Shown here piece after piece: positions 25,858 to 35,270 of a stretch of DNA of 64,000 bases (the stretch's first letter is position 1; the number at the start of each line of letters is the position of its first letter). This DNA comes from Lentisphaerota bacterium (lineage in GTDB: Bacteria > Verrucomicrobiota > Lentisphaeria > Victivallales > Victivallaceae): the NCBI GenBank assembly GCA_015061805.1, contig SUVV01000001.1:1-64000 (forward strand), written 5' to 3'. A program made the position numbers and the translations under genes. Below the pieces are notes generated by a model that was not told the origin of the DNA, searched no databases, and saw nothing but the letters and a program-made list of their open reading frames with translations.

Positions 25858-25886
25858 TAACGGTCCTGTTTTTAACTCACTTCCTT

Positions 25887-25915
25887 AAAATAACACACAA
25901 AGCACAATTTGTCAA
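25887..25915 (-). promoter_or_regulatory. Promoter for the tandem-HTH regulator operon
   Basis: Minus strand: TTGACA (25915-25910), a 17-base spacer and TATTTT (25892-25887), 57 bases before the ATG. Confidence 0.6.
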
Positions 25916-26164
25916 ATGAAAATTCAAAGAAATACAAAACTTTACTTAATATTTTTCATTTACTGCGATTCAAAAAGTAAATTAAAACCCTTCCGGGAGT
26001 TCATCTTATATGTCTATAATATTTATATTCGATCACACTTCTGCAAAATCAATACACTTAAAAATTTTCTATATGAGATCATCGGATAAACATTTTCCGC
26101 AGTCGATGAGAATAAAAAGATTCCTCTTTACCCGAAATATCAGGAACCGCGCAAAAACGAAAGA

Positions 26165-26198
26165 GGCTGCCGAAAAACCTGAAAGTTTCGCAGCAGCC
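26165..26198 (-). terminator. Probable terminator after glutamine synthetase I
   Basis: On the minus strand GGCTGCTGCGAAA pairs with TTTTTCGGCAGCC (one bulge), followed by TCTTTCGTTTTTG. It starts 25 bases after the glnA stop codon. Confidence 0.6.
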
Positions 26199-26222
26199 CC
26201 GATATCCGGTCAAAACGGCGGA

Positions 26223-27722
26223 TCAACCGCAGTGGAAGTATTTTTCCACCAGTTCAAGGATGCGTTCCTGATCGCCGCCGATATCCTGACGCAGGGTACG
26301 GTCATCAAAGGCACGCAGTCCGGCAATGATACCGTCGATCATGGCGGGAGCAAATACGCCTTCGGCTTCATAAACCGCACGCTGTTCGGCGAGGCAGTCG
26401 GCAGAAGCAACGCAGCTGTCAGGCAGCACACTCAAAGATTCGAGGATGTCCTTGTTTTCATCTTTGTGAATATTGACGTTGACATAGGTCTTTTTGGCGA
26501 TTTCCAGAGCATCGGCACATTCAAAACCGTAACGGCAGGCAACCGCCAGACCGGCAAGGAGCAAATAGACGTTGGCGGAACCATCGGGGGAACGCATTTC
26601 CACGGTCTGCTTCTGACTGGTGTCATAAGCGGCAGAACTTTCACCGGGGTTGGCCTGACTGCAAAGATCTTTTTTGCTGGTCCAGCCGAGCGGGACACGC
26701 ACCAGCACGGAACGGTTGCGGTCACCCCAGCAGACGTTGGTCGGGGCTTCCTGGTGGGGAACCAGACGGAAGTAACTGGTCGGGTTGGTGTTTCCGAAAG
26801 CGGTGATGGACGGAGCCATCATCATCAGACCGGCAATGGCGCGTTTGGCATCATCGGAAAGTTCACCGTCTTTGAGCATCTGATTGATGCCGTCTTTGAC
26901 CACGCGGAAGTGGATATGCATACCGGAACCGGCTTTACCGACAGTGATCTTGGGAGCGAAAGTCACATCCAGACCGCTCTGATAAGCGAGGTTGCGGATG
27001 ATCCATTTGGCGATAGCGAGCTGTTCAGCGGCTTCTTCGGCATTGGTCGGCAGGAATTCGATTTCGTTCTGCTCGTAGATCTTGCCGTCGAGGGTGAAGT
27101 TACCGACTTCAGAGTGGCCGTATTTGATCAGACCGCCGGCCTGAGCGATGTAGTTCATGCAAAGCTGACGGAATTCGCCGAACTTGGCATAGGGAGCGGA
27201 TTCGTGATAACCTTTCTGGTCGACAGCGGGGAAGCACTCATCATCGGGAGCGATGACATAGTATTCCAGTTCGCCCATCGCCTGGAATTCCATACCGGTA
27301 CTCTTACGGAAGGCTTCGCAGGCCTTGTGCAGAGTGTATTCCGGAGAACTCGCCAGCGGTTCGCCGTCTTTGTTGAAGAAAGAGCAGAGCATATTCAGGG
27401 TCGGCAGTTCACTGAACGGATCCATGTAGGCGGTACGGAAGCGGGGAACAACGTAGAGGTCGCTGTTGTTGGCTTCGATAAAGGTGAACAAACTGGAACC
27501 GTCGACACGTTCACCGCAGGAGAGGATTTCATCCAGATAGTCGGCATCATTGATGACAAAGTTCAAAGTTTTGAGGCGTCCGTCACCGGCGGGGTACTGA
27601 AAGTTGATGTGACGGATGTTTTCAGAGATCACCAGATTGATAATATCTTTTTTGGTGAAATCACGGGGCATCTTGCCGATCTTATCGACCAGACTGCGGC
27701 AACTGTAGTTGAGAGCGTCCAT
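26223..27722 (-). CDS. glnA: Glutamine synthetase, type I-like
   Basis: A 499-residue enzyme condensing ammonia and glutamate with ATP. The beta-grasp N-domain (~25-115) contains DGSSLFTFIEANNSDLYVVP. The catalytic domain has MGELEYYVI (metal ligands), GKAGSGMHIHF (ATP/glutamate site), the NPTSYFRLVPHQEAPTNVCWGDRNRS region, and VEMRSPDGSANVYL near 385-398. I do not see the NLYxLP adenylylation site of enterobacterial GlnA, so control is probably different. It has a strong promoter and its own terminator. A second, type III enzyme is encoded at 56.8-58.9 kb. Confidence 0.9.
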   Translation of the reverse strand: MDALNYSCRSLVDKIGKMPRDFTKKDIINLVISENIRHINFQYPAGDGRLKTLNFVINDADYLDEILSCGERVDGSSLFTFIEANNSDLYVVPRFRTAYMDPFSELPTLNMLCSFFNKDGEPLASSPEYTLHKACEAFRKSTGMEFQAMGELEYYVIAPDDECFPAVDQKGYHESAPYAKFGEFRQLCMNYIAQAGGLIKYGHSEVGNFTLDGKIYEQNEIEFLPTNAEEAAEQLAIAKWIIRNLAYQSGLDVTFAPKITVGKAGSGMHIHFRVVKDGINQMLKDGELSDDAKRAIAGLMMMAPSITAFGNTNPTSYFRLVPHQEAPTNVCWGDRNRSVLVRVPLGWTSKKDLCSQANPGESSAAYDTSQKQTVEMRSPDGSANVYLLLAGLAVACRYGFECADALEIAKKTYVNVNIHKDENKDILESLSVLPDSCVASADCLAEQRAVYEAEGVFAPAMIDGIIAGLRAFDDRTLRQDIGGDQERILELVEKYFHCG

Positions 27723-27770
27723 TGCTGTTCCTTTCTATTTTGCACGTTCGGCACTTAATACAATTTATAT

Positions 27771-27799
27771 AAGATAATACACGTTCACCATTCTGTCAA
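27771..27799 (-). promoter_or_regulatory. Promoter for glnA
   Basis: Minus strand: TTGACA (27799-27794), a 17-base spacer and TATCTT (27776-27771), 49 bases before the start codon. A good AAAGGA ribosome-binding site follows. Confidence 0.65.
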
Positions 27800-27855
27800 G
27801 TTTTTTTCGATAAAATCTCCGATGTTGACGCCGCGCTGCCGCCGGGTAAAGTTAT

Positions 27856-27884
27856 TTGCAATATGTATCTGTTGGTGCTATATT
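27856..27884 (+). promoter_or_regulatory. Promoter for the second DUF4838 gene
   Basis: TTGCAA (27856-27861), a 17-base spacer and TATATT (27879-27884), 42 bases before ATG 27926; divergent from the glnA promoter. Confidence 0.65.
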
Positions 27885-27925
27885 ATTCCTGTATACACCT
27901 GCAGATAACCCAAGGATTATCCTAT

Positions 27926-30301
27926 ATGATAAAACTGTTCTTTTTTGTGCTTGCATCATGCCTGATTACGGGGAGTGTTTACGGTGGTATCCACATGGCG
28001 GCTCCGGCGGAAAAGTATACATTCGGCGACACCGCAATATCTGCTCCGCCAGAGTTTCTTCCGGCGGCGGAACTGCTGAGTGATACGCTGCGCAAGATAT
28101 ACCGGAAAAACGTTCCGGTCACTGCCGCCGGATCGATCAAATTCAGCAAAAAAGACGAACTCCCGCCGCAGGGCTTCTCAATCGTCACCGGAGCGAAGGG
28201 GATCGATATCTCCGCCAAAGATCTTGCCGGAGCGAAATTCGCCTCTGCCTGTCTGGTGCGTGCTCTTGGCTACCGTTACTTTTTCCCGGCGCCGGAGTGG
28301 GAGGTTATTCCGGAAAATCCCGTCGCGTCGGTCGCACTCAATGTTACCGAAGCTCCCGATTACCAGAGCCGTTCCATCTGGCCGGGATGGGGCATCTGGG
28401 AAGATTACCGGAAATCCGGCGGCAATGATGATATGTGGAAAACTTTCAATTTTCAGGGCGGCATCTCCATCCAGTGCCAACACGTCTACGGCAGATTTGT
28501 CAAACATTGTAAAAAAGAATTTAACAAGCACCCGGAATATTACGGTTTGCGCGGCGGCAAACGCAATTCAAACAAACTCTGCATCTCCAATCCCGGTCTG
28601 CGAAAACTTTTCACCGGCTACAAACTTGAACGGCTGGCAAGCCGTCCCAAACAGCAAAGCGTTTCCGCCGAACCTTCCGACGGCGGCAATTGGTGCGAAT
28701 GTGCCGAATGCAAAAAAATCGGTTCGATCAGCACCAGAGCAGTTTTCCTCGCCAATGAAACTGCCAAAGTTGTGACCGCAAAATACCCCGGAAAAATGGT
28801 CGGCATGTACGCTTACAACCAACACTCCGCCGCTCCGGAGATCGATGTTCACCCCGGCGTAGTGATCAATATTGCCACTGAATTCATAAAGGGGGGACAT
28901 TCTGTTGACGAACTTATCGCCGCGTGGAAAGCCAAAAAAGCCAACATCGGTATCCGGGAATACTATTTTTCCGGTATTGCGCCGGCTTCCGGCAGAGGCA
29001 CCAATACCGCTTACATGAAAGAATCCCTCACCCGCTTTTTCAATAACGGCGCCCGCTACGTCACCGCCGAAGCCGGAGACAACTGGGGAGCTGCCGGTCT
29101 GGGTTACTACACCGGCGCCCATTTGATGTGGAATACCGCCAATGATCCGGAAGCATTGAAAGATGATTTTATCAAATCCGCATTCCCTGCAAGCGCCAAG
29201 CCGATGAAACAATTTTACGCCCTGCTGGACGGCAGCAATCCCAAGCCGCTCAACTCTGATCTGCTGGGCAGAATGTACCGCACTCTTGACGAAGCGCTGA
29301 AAACGGCTTCCGGAAAAGAGAAAAAACGGATTGAAACTCTCGTACTCTACACCCGGGCCTGCGAACTTCACCTGGCATATCTGAATAAGCCGGATTTGAA
29401 AAACTGTCTTGCGCTTTTCAGTTTCGCCGCCTCCATCCGCAATACCAGAATGCTTCACACCTACGCAATGCACCGCTCCCCCCGGCGTTATCTTTCCAAA
29501 GAAATCACCGCTGATAAACTCAAGATCGATTGGAAAAACATTCCGGCACCATCTGCTGAAAATATCCGGAAATTCATTGCCGACGGCATCAAAAACAATA
29601 AACTGATCGACTTTGAAACCAAAGCCTTCAGTGATGACCTTATCCTGCAGAAAAATCCGCGCGGCACCCACACCATCCAAGCCGGCAACACCAGACGCAA
29701 AGTCACCTTTTACATCTGGTGCGACGGGAAGCCGTTCACACTCGGTGTCACCGGCGGCCTGATCAAACACTACCGCAACCGCGGCAACGTTATTCTGCAA
29801 TTGATCCAGGTCGGCGGCGAATCTGAAACCGGTGAACTGGAAACTCTCATCCAAAGCGACCGCAGTGTGCCGCCGGACGGAGTCGCCCGCAAGGTGACTT
29901 TCAAACCGAAACACTCCGGTCTGCACAAAATTGTTATCAACGATAACGGCGACATGAGCAATATCAAGTGGCCGGACAATATGGCAGTGGCGCTGCCGGT
30001 TCTCAACGAAAAGGCGCCGGAACTCAACGGAACATTCTATTTTTATGTTCCTGCCGGCACCGCTGTTCTGGGATTCTTTGCCAGAAGCGCCCGCGGCACG
30101 ATTCAGGATCCCGTCGGTAAAAACAGTTTCAACCTTACCAAACGTAACGGTTATTTCCACATTCAGGTAAAACCGGAACAGTGCGGCAAACTCTGGAAAA
30201 TAAACAAAATGCGCGGCATGGTCAAATTCCTGACCGTCCCCTCTCACTTATCATTGCGTTCAACCCATTTTTTAATACCAAAAGAAACAAAAGGAAACTG
30301 A
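27926..30301 (+). CDS. Secreted DUF4838 protein
   Basis: A 791-residue protein. ATG 27926 follows AAGGATTATCCTAT and opens a signal peptide MIKLFFFVLASCLITGSVYG; an upstream in-frame start at 27863 would overlap the -35/-10 region. An N-terminal GH67N/GH20b-like domain (AELLSDTLRKIYRKNVPV; FASACLVRALGYRYFFP) precedes DUF4838 at ~150-480 (RSIWPGWGIWEDY; SDGGNWCECAECKKIG with the paired cysteines; GIREYYFSG). The C-terminal ~220 residues are beta-rich and differ from those of the neighbours. The stop codon directly abuts the next gene's ATG, so the two are co-transcribed. Role in glycan handling is inferred from family context only. Confidence 0.85.
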   Translation: MIKLFFFVLASCLITGSVYGGIHMAAPAEKYTFGDTAISAPPEFLPAAELLSDTLRKIYRKNVPVTAAGSIKFSKKDELPPQGFSIVTGAKGIDISAKDLAGAKFASACLVRALGYRYFFPAPEWEVIPENPVASVALNVTEAPDYQSRSIWPGWGIWEDYRKSGGNDDMWKTFNFQGGISIQCQHVYGRFVKHCKKEFNKHPEYYGLRGGKRNSNKLCISNPGLRKLFTGYKLERLASRPKQQSVSAEPSDGGNWCECAECKKIGSISTRAVFLANETAKVVTAKYPGKMVGMYAYNQHSAAPEIDVHPGVVINIATEFIKGGHSVDELIAAWKAKKANIGIREYYFSGIAPASGRGTNTAYMKESLTRFFNNGARYVTAEAGDNWGAAGLGYYTGAHLMWNTANDPEALKDDFIKSAFPASAKPMKQFYALLDGSNPKPLNSDLLGRMYRTLDEALKTASGKEKKRIETLVLYTRACELHLAYLNKPDLKNCLALFSFAASIRNTRMLHTYAMHRSPRRYLSKEITADKLKIDWKNIPAPSAENIRKFIADGIKNNKLIDFETKAFSDDLILQKNPRGTHTIQAGNTRRKVTFYIWCDGKPFTLGVTGGLIKHYRNRGNVILQLIQVGGESETGELETLIQSDRSVPPDGVARKVTFKPKHSGLHKIVINDNGDMSNIKWPDNMAVALPVLNEKAPELNGTFYFYVPAGTAVLGFFARSARGTIQDPVGKNSFNLTKRNGYFHIQVKPEQCGKLWKINKMRGMVKFLTVPSHLSLRSTHFLIPKETKGN

Positions 30302-32758
30302 ATGAAAAAACCAATCTCAATGCTTACTGCCGGATTACTGGCACTCTCCGTCACAACCGGATGCCAGAGCGCTCCTGAGGATCAGGACTCCAGTTGTAAA
30401 AAGGCGAAGTGTCCTGCCAAAGGTCTGACCATCGCCAAAAACGGGAAAGCCGCTGCCGTAATCTATGTCACAACTCCGATCGCTGCCAAAGGCATTCCCT
30501 ACCGGGAGAGAAACGCTGAACGTACCCCGCGGGAATTGCTGGCAAAACAGGTCTTGCGTACCGCCGTCGATGACCTCAACTACCATATCAAAAAAATGAG
30601 CGGAGCTGCGCTGGAAGTCAAATTGGAAAAAGCCCCGGCAGCCGGAATCCCCGCAATCGTCCTGCAGACCGGCAAAGGCGAACAGGATGAGTTTTTCATT
30701 GACAGCCGAAAAGATCGCGTCACCATCACCGGCTGCGACGGCTTTGCCATTGCCAACGGTATCTATGAAATGCTGTTCCGTCTCGGCTGTGACTGGGTGT
30801 TCCCCGGTCCCACCGGAGAGGTCATTCCCAAAAAATCGACCGTCACGACCGGAATCTACTCCATCTCCGGCAAGCCGGACTTTGCGGTGCGCTGCCCGTG
30901 GTATCCGGATAATGGTTCCCGCTCCAAGCACAGCATGTATGAGTTGAAAAACTTCAATCTCTGGAAACTCCGCAATAAAATGCAGATCACCCGCTACAAT
31001 CATCCGCTGGTGATGATCGGCGGTCACGTTTCCGATGCTCTCATCAAGAAATACAAGCCGCTTTTTGACAAGAATCCGGATATGTATGCTCTGGTTCGGA
31101 ATATCGACGGTTCCTTCGTCCGTCGCGGTCCCCAGTTGGAAACCACCAACCCCAAAGTACTCGACATGATCGAAAATTACATCCGCGACATGTTCAAAAA
31201 GAGGAAGTGGCCCAAAGATAAAAAGGTCTGTATCGGTGTCGGTCCGGCAGACGGCGGCGGTTATTCCGAATCCATCGAAAGCCAGATGGCTTCCAGCGGC
31301 AGACTCGACCCCGCCACCGGAAATAAAGATTTCACCGATCTGCAAATCCTGCTCTGCAACACCCTGCTGGAAAGACTGGAAAAAGAGTTCCCCAATCTGC
31401 ACCTCGGCTTCTACCTCTACAGCAACCATGCAGACTACCCGGTGCGTTACAAACCGCACCCGAAAATCGTGCTGGTCATCGCGGATATCAGTTATTCCCG
31501 TCTGCACAGTACGCTGGAAGAAAACAGCAAGACCCGGCGCTTCTACAGATCCATCCTCGACAAGTGGAAAGATTCTCCCAATGTGAAGTTTTTCCGGGGC
31601 TACAACTGGAACCTCGCCGAAAACATCCTGCCCTACAGCAAACTTATCATGTGGGCGGATGATCTGCCTTTCTACAAATCCCTCAATGTTCAGGGCGTCT
31701 ACAACGAAACCACCAAGGGTACGTCCAACCTCGCCATCGGCAACTACATTGAAGCAAAAATGCTCTGGAATACCAAACTTCAATGGCGCGATGTCCTGAA
31801 ACAGTTCTGCCGCAATGCCTACGGCAAAGCCGCTGCCCCCATGGAAAAATATTATACCGAAGTCACCATGCGCCAGTCCAAAGCCGGTATGGAAGCCGGT
31901 TCTTTCCATGCCTTCCGGCTCATCTACGACCTCAAATTCGTCAAGCAGGCGCGCAAGTGGTTTGCCCGGGCCCGCGACCTTGCCGAAACCGATCTGGAAA
32001 AAGAACGTATCCGCATCGCGGAACTTTCGCTCAACACACTTGAAGACCACCTCAAGTTCAAGCAGGCGTTCAACAATTTTGAATTCGACAAAGCAAAAGC
32101 GCTTTTCGACAAAATCATGAGCGATCTCAAGGTCGAAATCGACAAGAAGCAGAATATCGTTTCCCCCGGAGGTTACAATTACTTCAAACGGTTCCATCAG
32201 GAGCCGGTCGATCTGGCGTACAAGTATTCCCAGCCGCCGTACAAAATCGTCTACAAAATTCCGGATCGGCTCAAAACCATGTTTGACCAGTTCAATTCCG
32301 GAAACACCATGGGTTACTACAGTTCCAAGATCAATGACACCTATTGCCTGACCACCTCGACATTCAACACCACCTGGGATGCCCAGGGATTGATGGGATT
32401 CCGTTCCGGTTCGGTCTGGTACCGCATCCCCGTCCCCAAACTTGACACCCGGAGTGCAGGATTGTTTGTCGGCGGTGCGGATAACATCGTCCGGGTCTGG
32501 TGCAACGATCAATATATCGGCATGGGCCGCGGTTTTGCCCGTCCTTTCACCTTTGACCTGACCGGATTGCTCAACGAAGATGGAGACAACTTCCTGGTGA
32601 TCCAGGTTCAGCGGCGCGGAAACAGTGAGATCGGTACCGGCGGTATCGTCTACCCCTGCTTCATTTTCACCGGCCCGCAGTTGGAAAAACGCGCTCCGGA
32701 CGGCGAACTTGAATACCGTCTGCTCCCCGGCGGCGCTATCGAAAAGATCAAAAAGTAA
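30302..32758 (+). CDS. DUF4838-type lipoprotein with GH2-like sugar-binding C-terminal domain
   Basis: An 818-residue protein with lipoprotein signal GLLALSVTTGC (lipidated C21) and a short Cys/Lys linker. N-terminal GH67N-like domain (LRTAVDDLNYHIKKMSG; GIYEMLFRLGCDWVFPGPTGEVIP), central DUF4838-like region (VCIGVGPADGGGYSES; HLGFYLYSNHADYPV; FFRGYNWNLAENILPY), a helical stretch ~560-640, and a C-terminal jelly-roll resembling the GH2 sugar-binding domain (GSVWYRIPVPKLD; FVGGADNIVRVWCNDQYIG; FTFDLTGLLN). The paired-Cys motif of the two other copies is not seen. The next gene is a clear duplicate with an ordinary signal peptide, so one copy is membrane-anchored and one free. Confidence 0.82.
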   Translation: MKKPISMLTAGLLALSVTTGCQSAPEDQDSSCKKAKCPAKGLTIAKNGKAAAVIYVTTPIAAKGIPYRERNAERTPRELLAKQVLRTAVDDLNYHIKKMSGAALEVKLEKAPAAGIPAIVLQTGKGEQDEFFIDSRKDRVTITGCDGFAIANGIYEMLFRLGCDWVFPGPTGEVIPKKSTVTTGIYSISGKPDFAVRCPWYPDNGSRSKHSMYELKNFNLWKLRNKMQITRYNHPLVMIGGHVSDALIKKYKPLFDKNPDMYALVRNIDGSFVRRGPQLETTNPKVLDMIENYIRDMFKKRKWPKDKKVCIGVGPADGGGYSESIESQMASSGRLDPATGNKDFTDLQILLCNTLLERLEKEFPNLHLGFYLYSNHADYPVRYKPHPKIVLVIADISYSRLHSTLEENSKTRRFYRSILDKWKDSPNVKFFRGYNWNLAENILPYSKLIMWADDLPFYKSLNVQGVYNETTKGTSNLAIGNYIEAKMLWNTKLQWRDVLKQFCRNAYGKAAAPMEKYYTEVTMRQSKAGMEAGSFHAFRLIYDLKFVKQARKWFARARDLAETDLEKERIRIAELSLNTLEDHLKFKQAFNNFEFDKAKALFDKIMSDLKVEIDKKQNIVSPGGYNYFKRFHQEPVDLAYKYSQPPYKIVYKIPDRLKTMFDQFNSGNTMGYYSSKINDTYCLTTSTFNTTWDAQGLMGFRSGSVWYRIPVPKLDTRSAGLFVGGADNIVRVWCNDQYIGMGRGFARPFTFDLTGLLNEDGDNFLVIQVQRRGNSEIGTGGIVYPCFIFTGPQLEKRAPDGELEYRLLPGGAIEKIKK

Positions 32759-32765
32759 GATTTTC

Positions 32766-32800
32766 AAAAGGAGGAAAACGCTTTCCTCCTTTTGTTTTTT
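32766..32800 (+). terminator. Terminator between the duplicated DUF4838 genes
   Basis: A 12-bp stem AAAAGGAGGAAA/TTTCCTCCTTTT with loop ACGC, followed by GTTTTTT. It would reduce read-through into the second copy. No clear promoter for that copy is visible, so partial read-through is likely. Confidence 0.75.
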
Positions 32801-32829
32801 CAAACTGAATTAAAAAAAAGGAAAGATCA

Positions 32830-35208
32830 ATGAAATTTTTATCGACATGTCTGATTGCCGCAACAGCGTTCAGTGTCAGCGCAGCAACGTTGATCAAAGA
32901 TGGCAAAGCACTGGCAACGATCTGTGTCAATGCGCCCATTGCCAAAGAGGGTATCCCTTTCAATGAAAAAGAGGCTGACCGGCTTTCAGAAACTGAACTT
33001 GCTGAACGCACCTTGCGTACTGCGGTGGATGATCTCAATTACCACTTCAAAAAGATGAGCGGCACCACGTTGCCCGTAAAATACAACTGCACAAAGCCGG
33101 GAACTCCGGCGGTCATTCTCGAAATCAAAGCCGATGGAGCCAATGAAGAGTATTTCCTCAACAGCTCCAAAGATAAGGTCGTCATCTCCGGACGCAACGG
33201 TATCGCCATTGCCTACGGTATTTATGAAATGCTCTCCCGTTTGGGCTGCGACTGGGTCTTCGCCAGCGAAATCGGAGAAGTCATCCCCCAAATGTCAACC
33301 ATTGATACTGGTGTATACAACACTTCCAGCAAGCCGGATTTTGCCGTCCGCTGCCCCTTTTATTCAATGAACTGGAAAGTTCATGACCAGACCGCCCGAA
33401 TGGAATACCACATGTGGAAAATCCGCAACAAAATGCAGATAACCACCTTCAGCCATCCGCTGGTGATGATCGGCGGACATGTTTTCTCTGACATCACCCG
33501 GATTTACCGGCAGGAGTTCAAAAAAGATCCCAATCTCTACGCCCTCGTCCGCAACCTGGACGGAACCTATACCCGGCGCGGTCCCCAGATCGAAACCACC
33601 AATCCCAAGGTGCTGGCGATCATGGAAGATTACATCCGTAATATGTTCAAAAAGAACAAGTGGCCCAAAGATAAAAAGGTCTGTATCGGAGTGGGGCCGG
33701 CAGATGGCGGCGGTTTTTCAGAATCCTTTGAAAGTCAGATGGCTTCCAGCGGGAAGATCGACCCTGCCACCGGCAAAGCGGACGTGACCGATCTGCTGAT
33801 TCTGATGTGCAACCAACTTCTGGAAAAACTGGAAAAAGAGTATCCCAATCTGCATCTCGGATTTTTCCTTTACAGCAATCACGCGGATTTCCCGGTCCGT
33901 TACAAACCCAATCCCAAGATCGTGCTGGTCATCGCGGATATCACCTATTCGCGCGTCCACAGCACCCTCGACCCGCGCAGCAAGACCCGCGTTTATTACA
34001 AATCCATTCTCGACAAATGGAAAAATGCTCCCAACATCAAATTTTTCCGCGGCTACAACTGGAACCTCGCTGAAAGTGTGATGCCGTACTCTAAACTGCT
34101 CATCTGGGCAGATGACCTGCCCTATTACAAGTCTATCAATGTTCAGGGCATCTATCTGGAATCCAACAAGGGGGCATCCAACCTCGGCCCTGCCAACTAC
34201 GCAGAGGCCCAACTGCTCTGGAATACCAAACTCAAATGGCAGGATATTCTTGCCAAGTATTGCCGCAGTGCCTACGGCAAGGGCGCCGGACCGATGATCG
34301 AATACTACACCATGCAGGCTCTCCGTCAGCGTGATGCCGGCATCGAAACCGGATCATTCCACGCGATTCCGCTGATTTATGACCGGGAATTTGTAAAAAA
34401 ATCCCGCGAACTTATCAACCGTGCAAGACAACTTGCCGATACTGAACGCGATCAGAAACGCATCGATATCGCAGAACTTTCGATCAATGCGCTCGATGAC
34501 TTCCTCACTTTCAAAACGGCCTACAACAACTTTGAATTTGCCAAAGCCAAAAAGTATTTCGACAAAGTCCGCGACGATCTGTATAACGCGACAAAGAACG
34601 GCAAGGGGTACATCTCCACCGGCGGCAGAGGATATCTCAAAACCTTGCATCAGGATTCCGTTGAAGCGGCAGTCAAGTATTCGACCGCTCCCTATAAAAT
34701 CATCTACAAGATCCCCAACAAACTGACTACCATGTTTGACCAGTTCAATACCGGAAACCAGATGGGGTACTACAACAAAGCGATCAATGACCGCAAATAT
34801 ATCCAAACCGAAACTTTCAAATCGACCTGGGATGAACAGGGATTGCTCGGCTACCGTGCCGGTTCCGTCTGGTACCGCATCCGGGTTCCCAAACTCGACA
34901 CCAAATGTGCCGGTCTTTTAGTCGGCGGTGTCGATAATATCGTCCGGGTCTGGTGCAATGAAAAGTATATCGGCATGGGCCGCGGCTTTGCCCGTCCTTT
35001 CACCTTTGACCTGACCGGACTGCTCAATGATAATGGTGAAAATTTGCTGGTGATCCAGGTTCAGCGCCGGGGCAACAGTGAAATCGGTACCGGCGGTATC
35101 CTTTACCCCTGTTTCATTTTCACCGGTCCGCAACTTAAAAAGAGCGCTCCGGATGGCAAACAGAAATACCGCATCCTCCCCGGAGGTGTGGTTCAGGAGA
35201 TCAAATAA
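32830..35208 (+). CDS. Secreted DUF4838-type protein, tandem duplicate of the preceding lipoprotein
   Basis: A 792-residue protein with Sec signal MKFLSTCLIAATAFSVSAA and no lipobox. It aligns with the upstream lipoprotein over the whole mature length, sharing blocks such as ETTNPKVL, KVCIGVGPADGGG, GYNWNLAE, TMFDQFN and GMGRGFARPFTFDLTG, with the same order of GH67N-like, DUF4838-like, helical and GH2-like sugar-binding parts. ATG follows AAAAAAAGGAAAGATCA. Retention of conserved cores with changed N-termini suggests the copies now sit in different compartments. Catalytic activity is unproven for the family. Confidence 0.83.
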   Translation: MKFLSTCLIAATAFSVSAATLIKDGKALATICVNAPIAKEGIPFNEKEADRLSETELAERTLRTAVDDLNYHFKKMSGTTLPVKYNCTKPGTPAVILEIKADGANEEYFLNSSKDKVVISGRNGIAIAYGIYEMLSRLGCDWVFASEIGEVIPQMSTIDTGVYNTSSKPDFAVRCPFYSMNWKVHDQTARMEYHMWKIRNKMQITTFSHPLVMIGGHVFSDITRIYRQEFKKDPNLYALVRNLDGTYTRRGPQIETTNPKVLAIMEDYIRNMFKKNKWPKDKKVCIGVGPADGGGFSESFESQMASSGKIDPATGKADVTDLLILMCNQLLEKLEKEYPNLHLGFFLYSNHADFPVRYKPNPKIVLVIADITYSRVHSTLDPRSKTRVYYKSILDKWKNAPNIKFFRGYNWNLAESVMPYSKLLIWADDLPYYKSINVQGIYLESNKGASNLGPANYAEAQLLWNTKLKWQDILAKYCRSAYGKGAGPMIEYYTMQALRQRDAGIETGSFHAIPLIYDREFVKKSRELINRARQLADTERDQKRIDIAELSINALDDFLTFKTAYNNFEFAKAKKYFDKVRDDLYNATKNGKGYISTGGRGYLKTLHQDSVEAAVKYSTAPYKIIYKIPNKLTTMFDQFNTGNQMGYYNKAINDRKYIQTETFKSTWDEQGLLGYRAGSVWYRIRVPKLDTKCAGLLVGGVDNIVRVWCNEKYIGMGRGFARPFTFDLTGLLNDNGENLLVIQVQRRGNSEIGTGGILYPCFIFTGPQLKKSAPDGKQKYRILPGGVVQEIK

Positions 35209-35236
35209 TATCTCTCCCCGCCAGGAGAGGTATTGC

Positions 35237-35270
35237 GAGTGGAAGGGAAAAAGCATTTTCCCTTCCGCTT
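35237..35270 (+). terminator. Hairpin after the last DUF4838 gene
   Basis: Perfect 11-bp stem GGAAGGGAAAA (35241-35251), loop AGCA, TTTTCCCTTCC (35256-35266), with further weak pairing outside. The following U-run is poor (GCTTTCG), so it may act with the adjacent repeat block. Confidence 0.55.

Larger units (their letters stand above)
25831..26222. other. 392-base intergenic region between two minus-strand transcription units
   Basis: It holds the promoter and putative operator of the tandem-HTH regulator on its left and the glutamine synthetase terminator on its right. The middle (about 25920-26160) is AT-rich, and I see no convincing gene, tRNA or structured RNA in it. Confidence 0.6.

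Noticed and set aside
25920-26160. Possible small gene or structured RNA between the tandem-HTH regulator and glnA
   Set aside because: The stretch is AT-rich, with no start codon preceded by a ribosome-binding site leading to a plausible protein, and no stable hairpin apart from the terminator at its edge.
26010-27758. Plus-strand open frame of 582 codons across glnA
   Set aside because: No ribosome-binding site or family, and it covers an unmistakable glutamine synthetase on the other strand.
30335-32803. Open frame of 822 codons antisense to the DUF4838 lipoprotein gene
   Set aside because: It mirrors a gene with clear domains and a signal peptide. Its own translation shows no family and has the His/Phe/Gly-rich composition typical of an antisense shadow.
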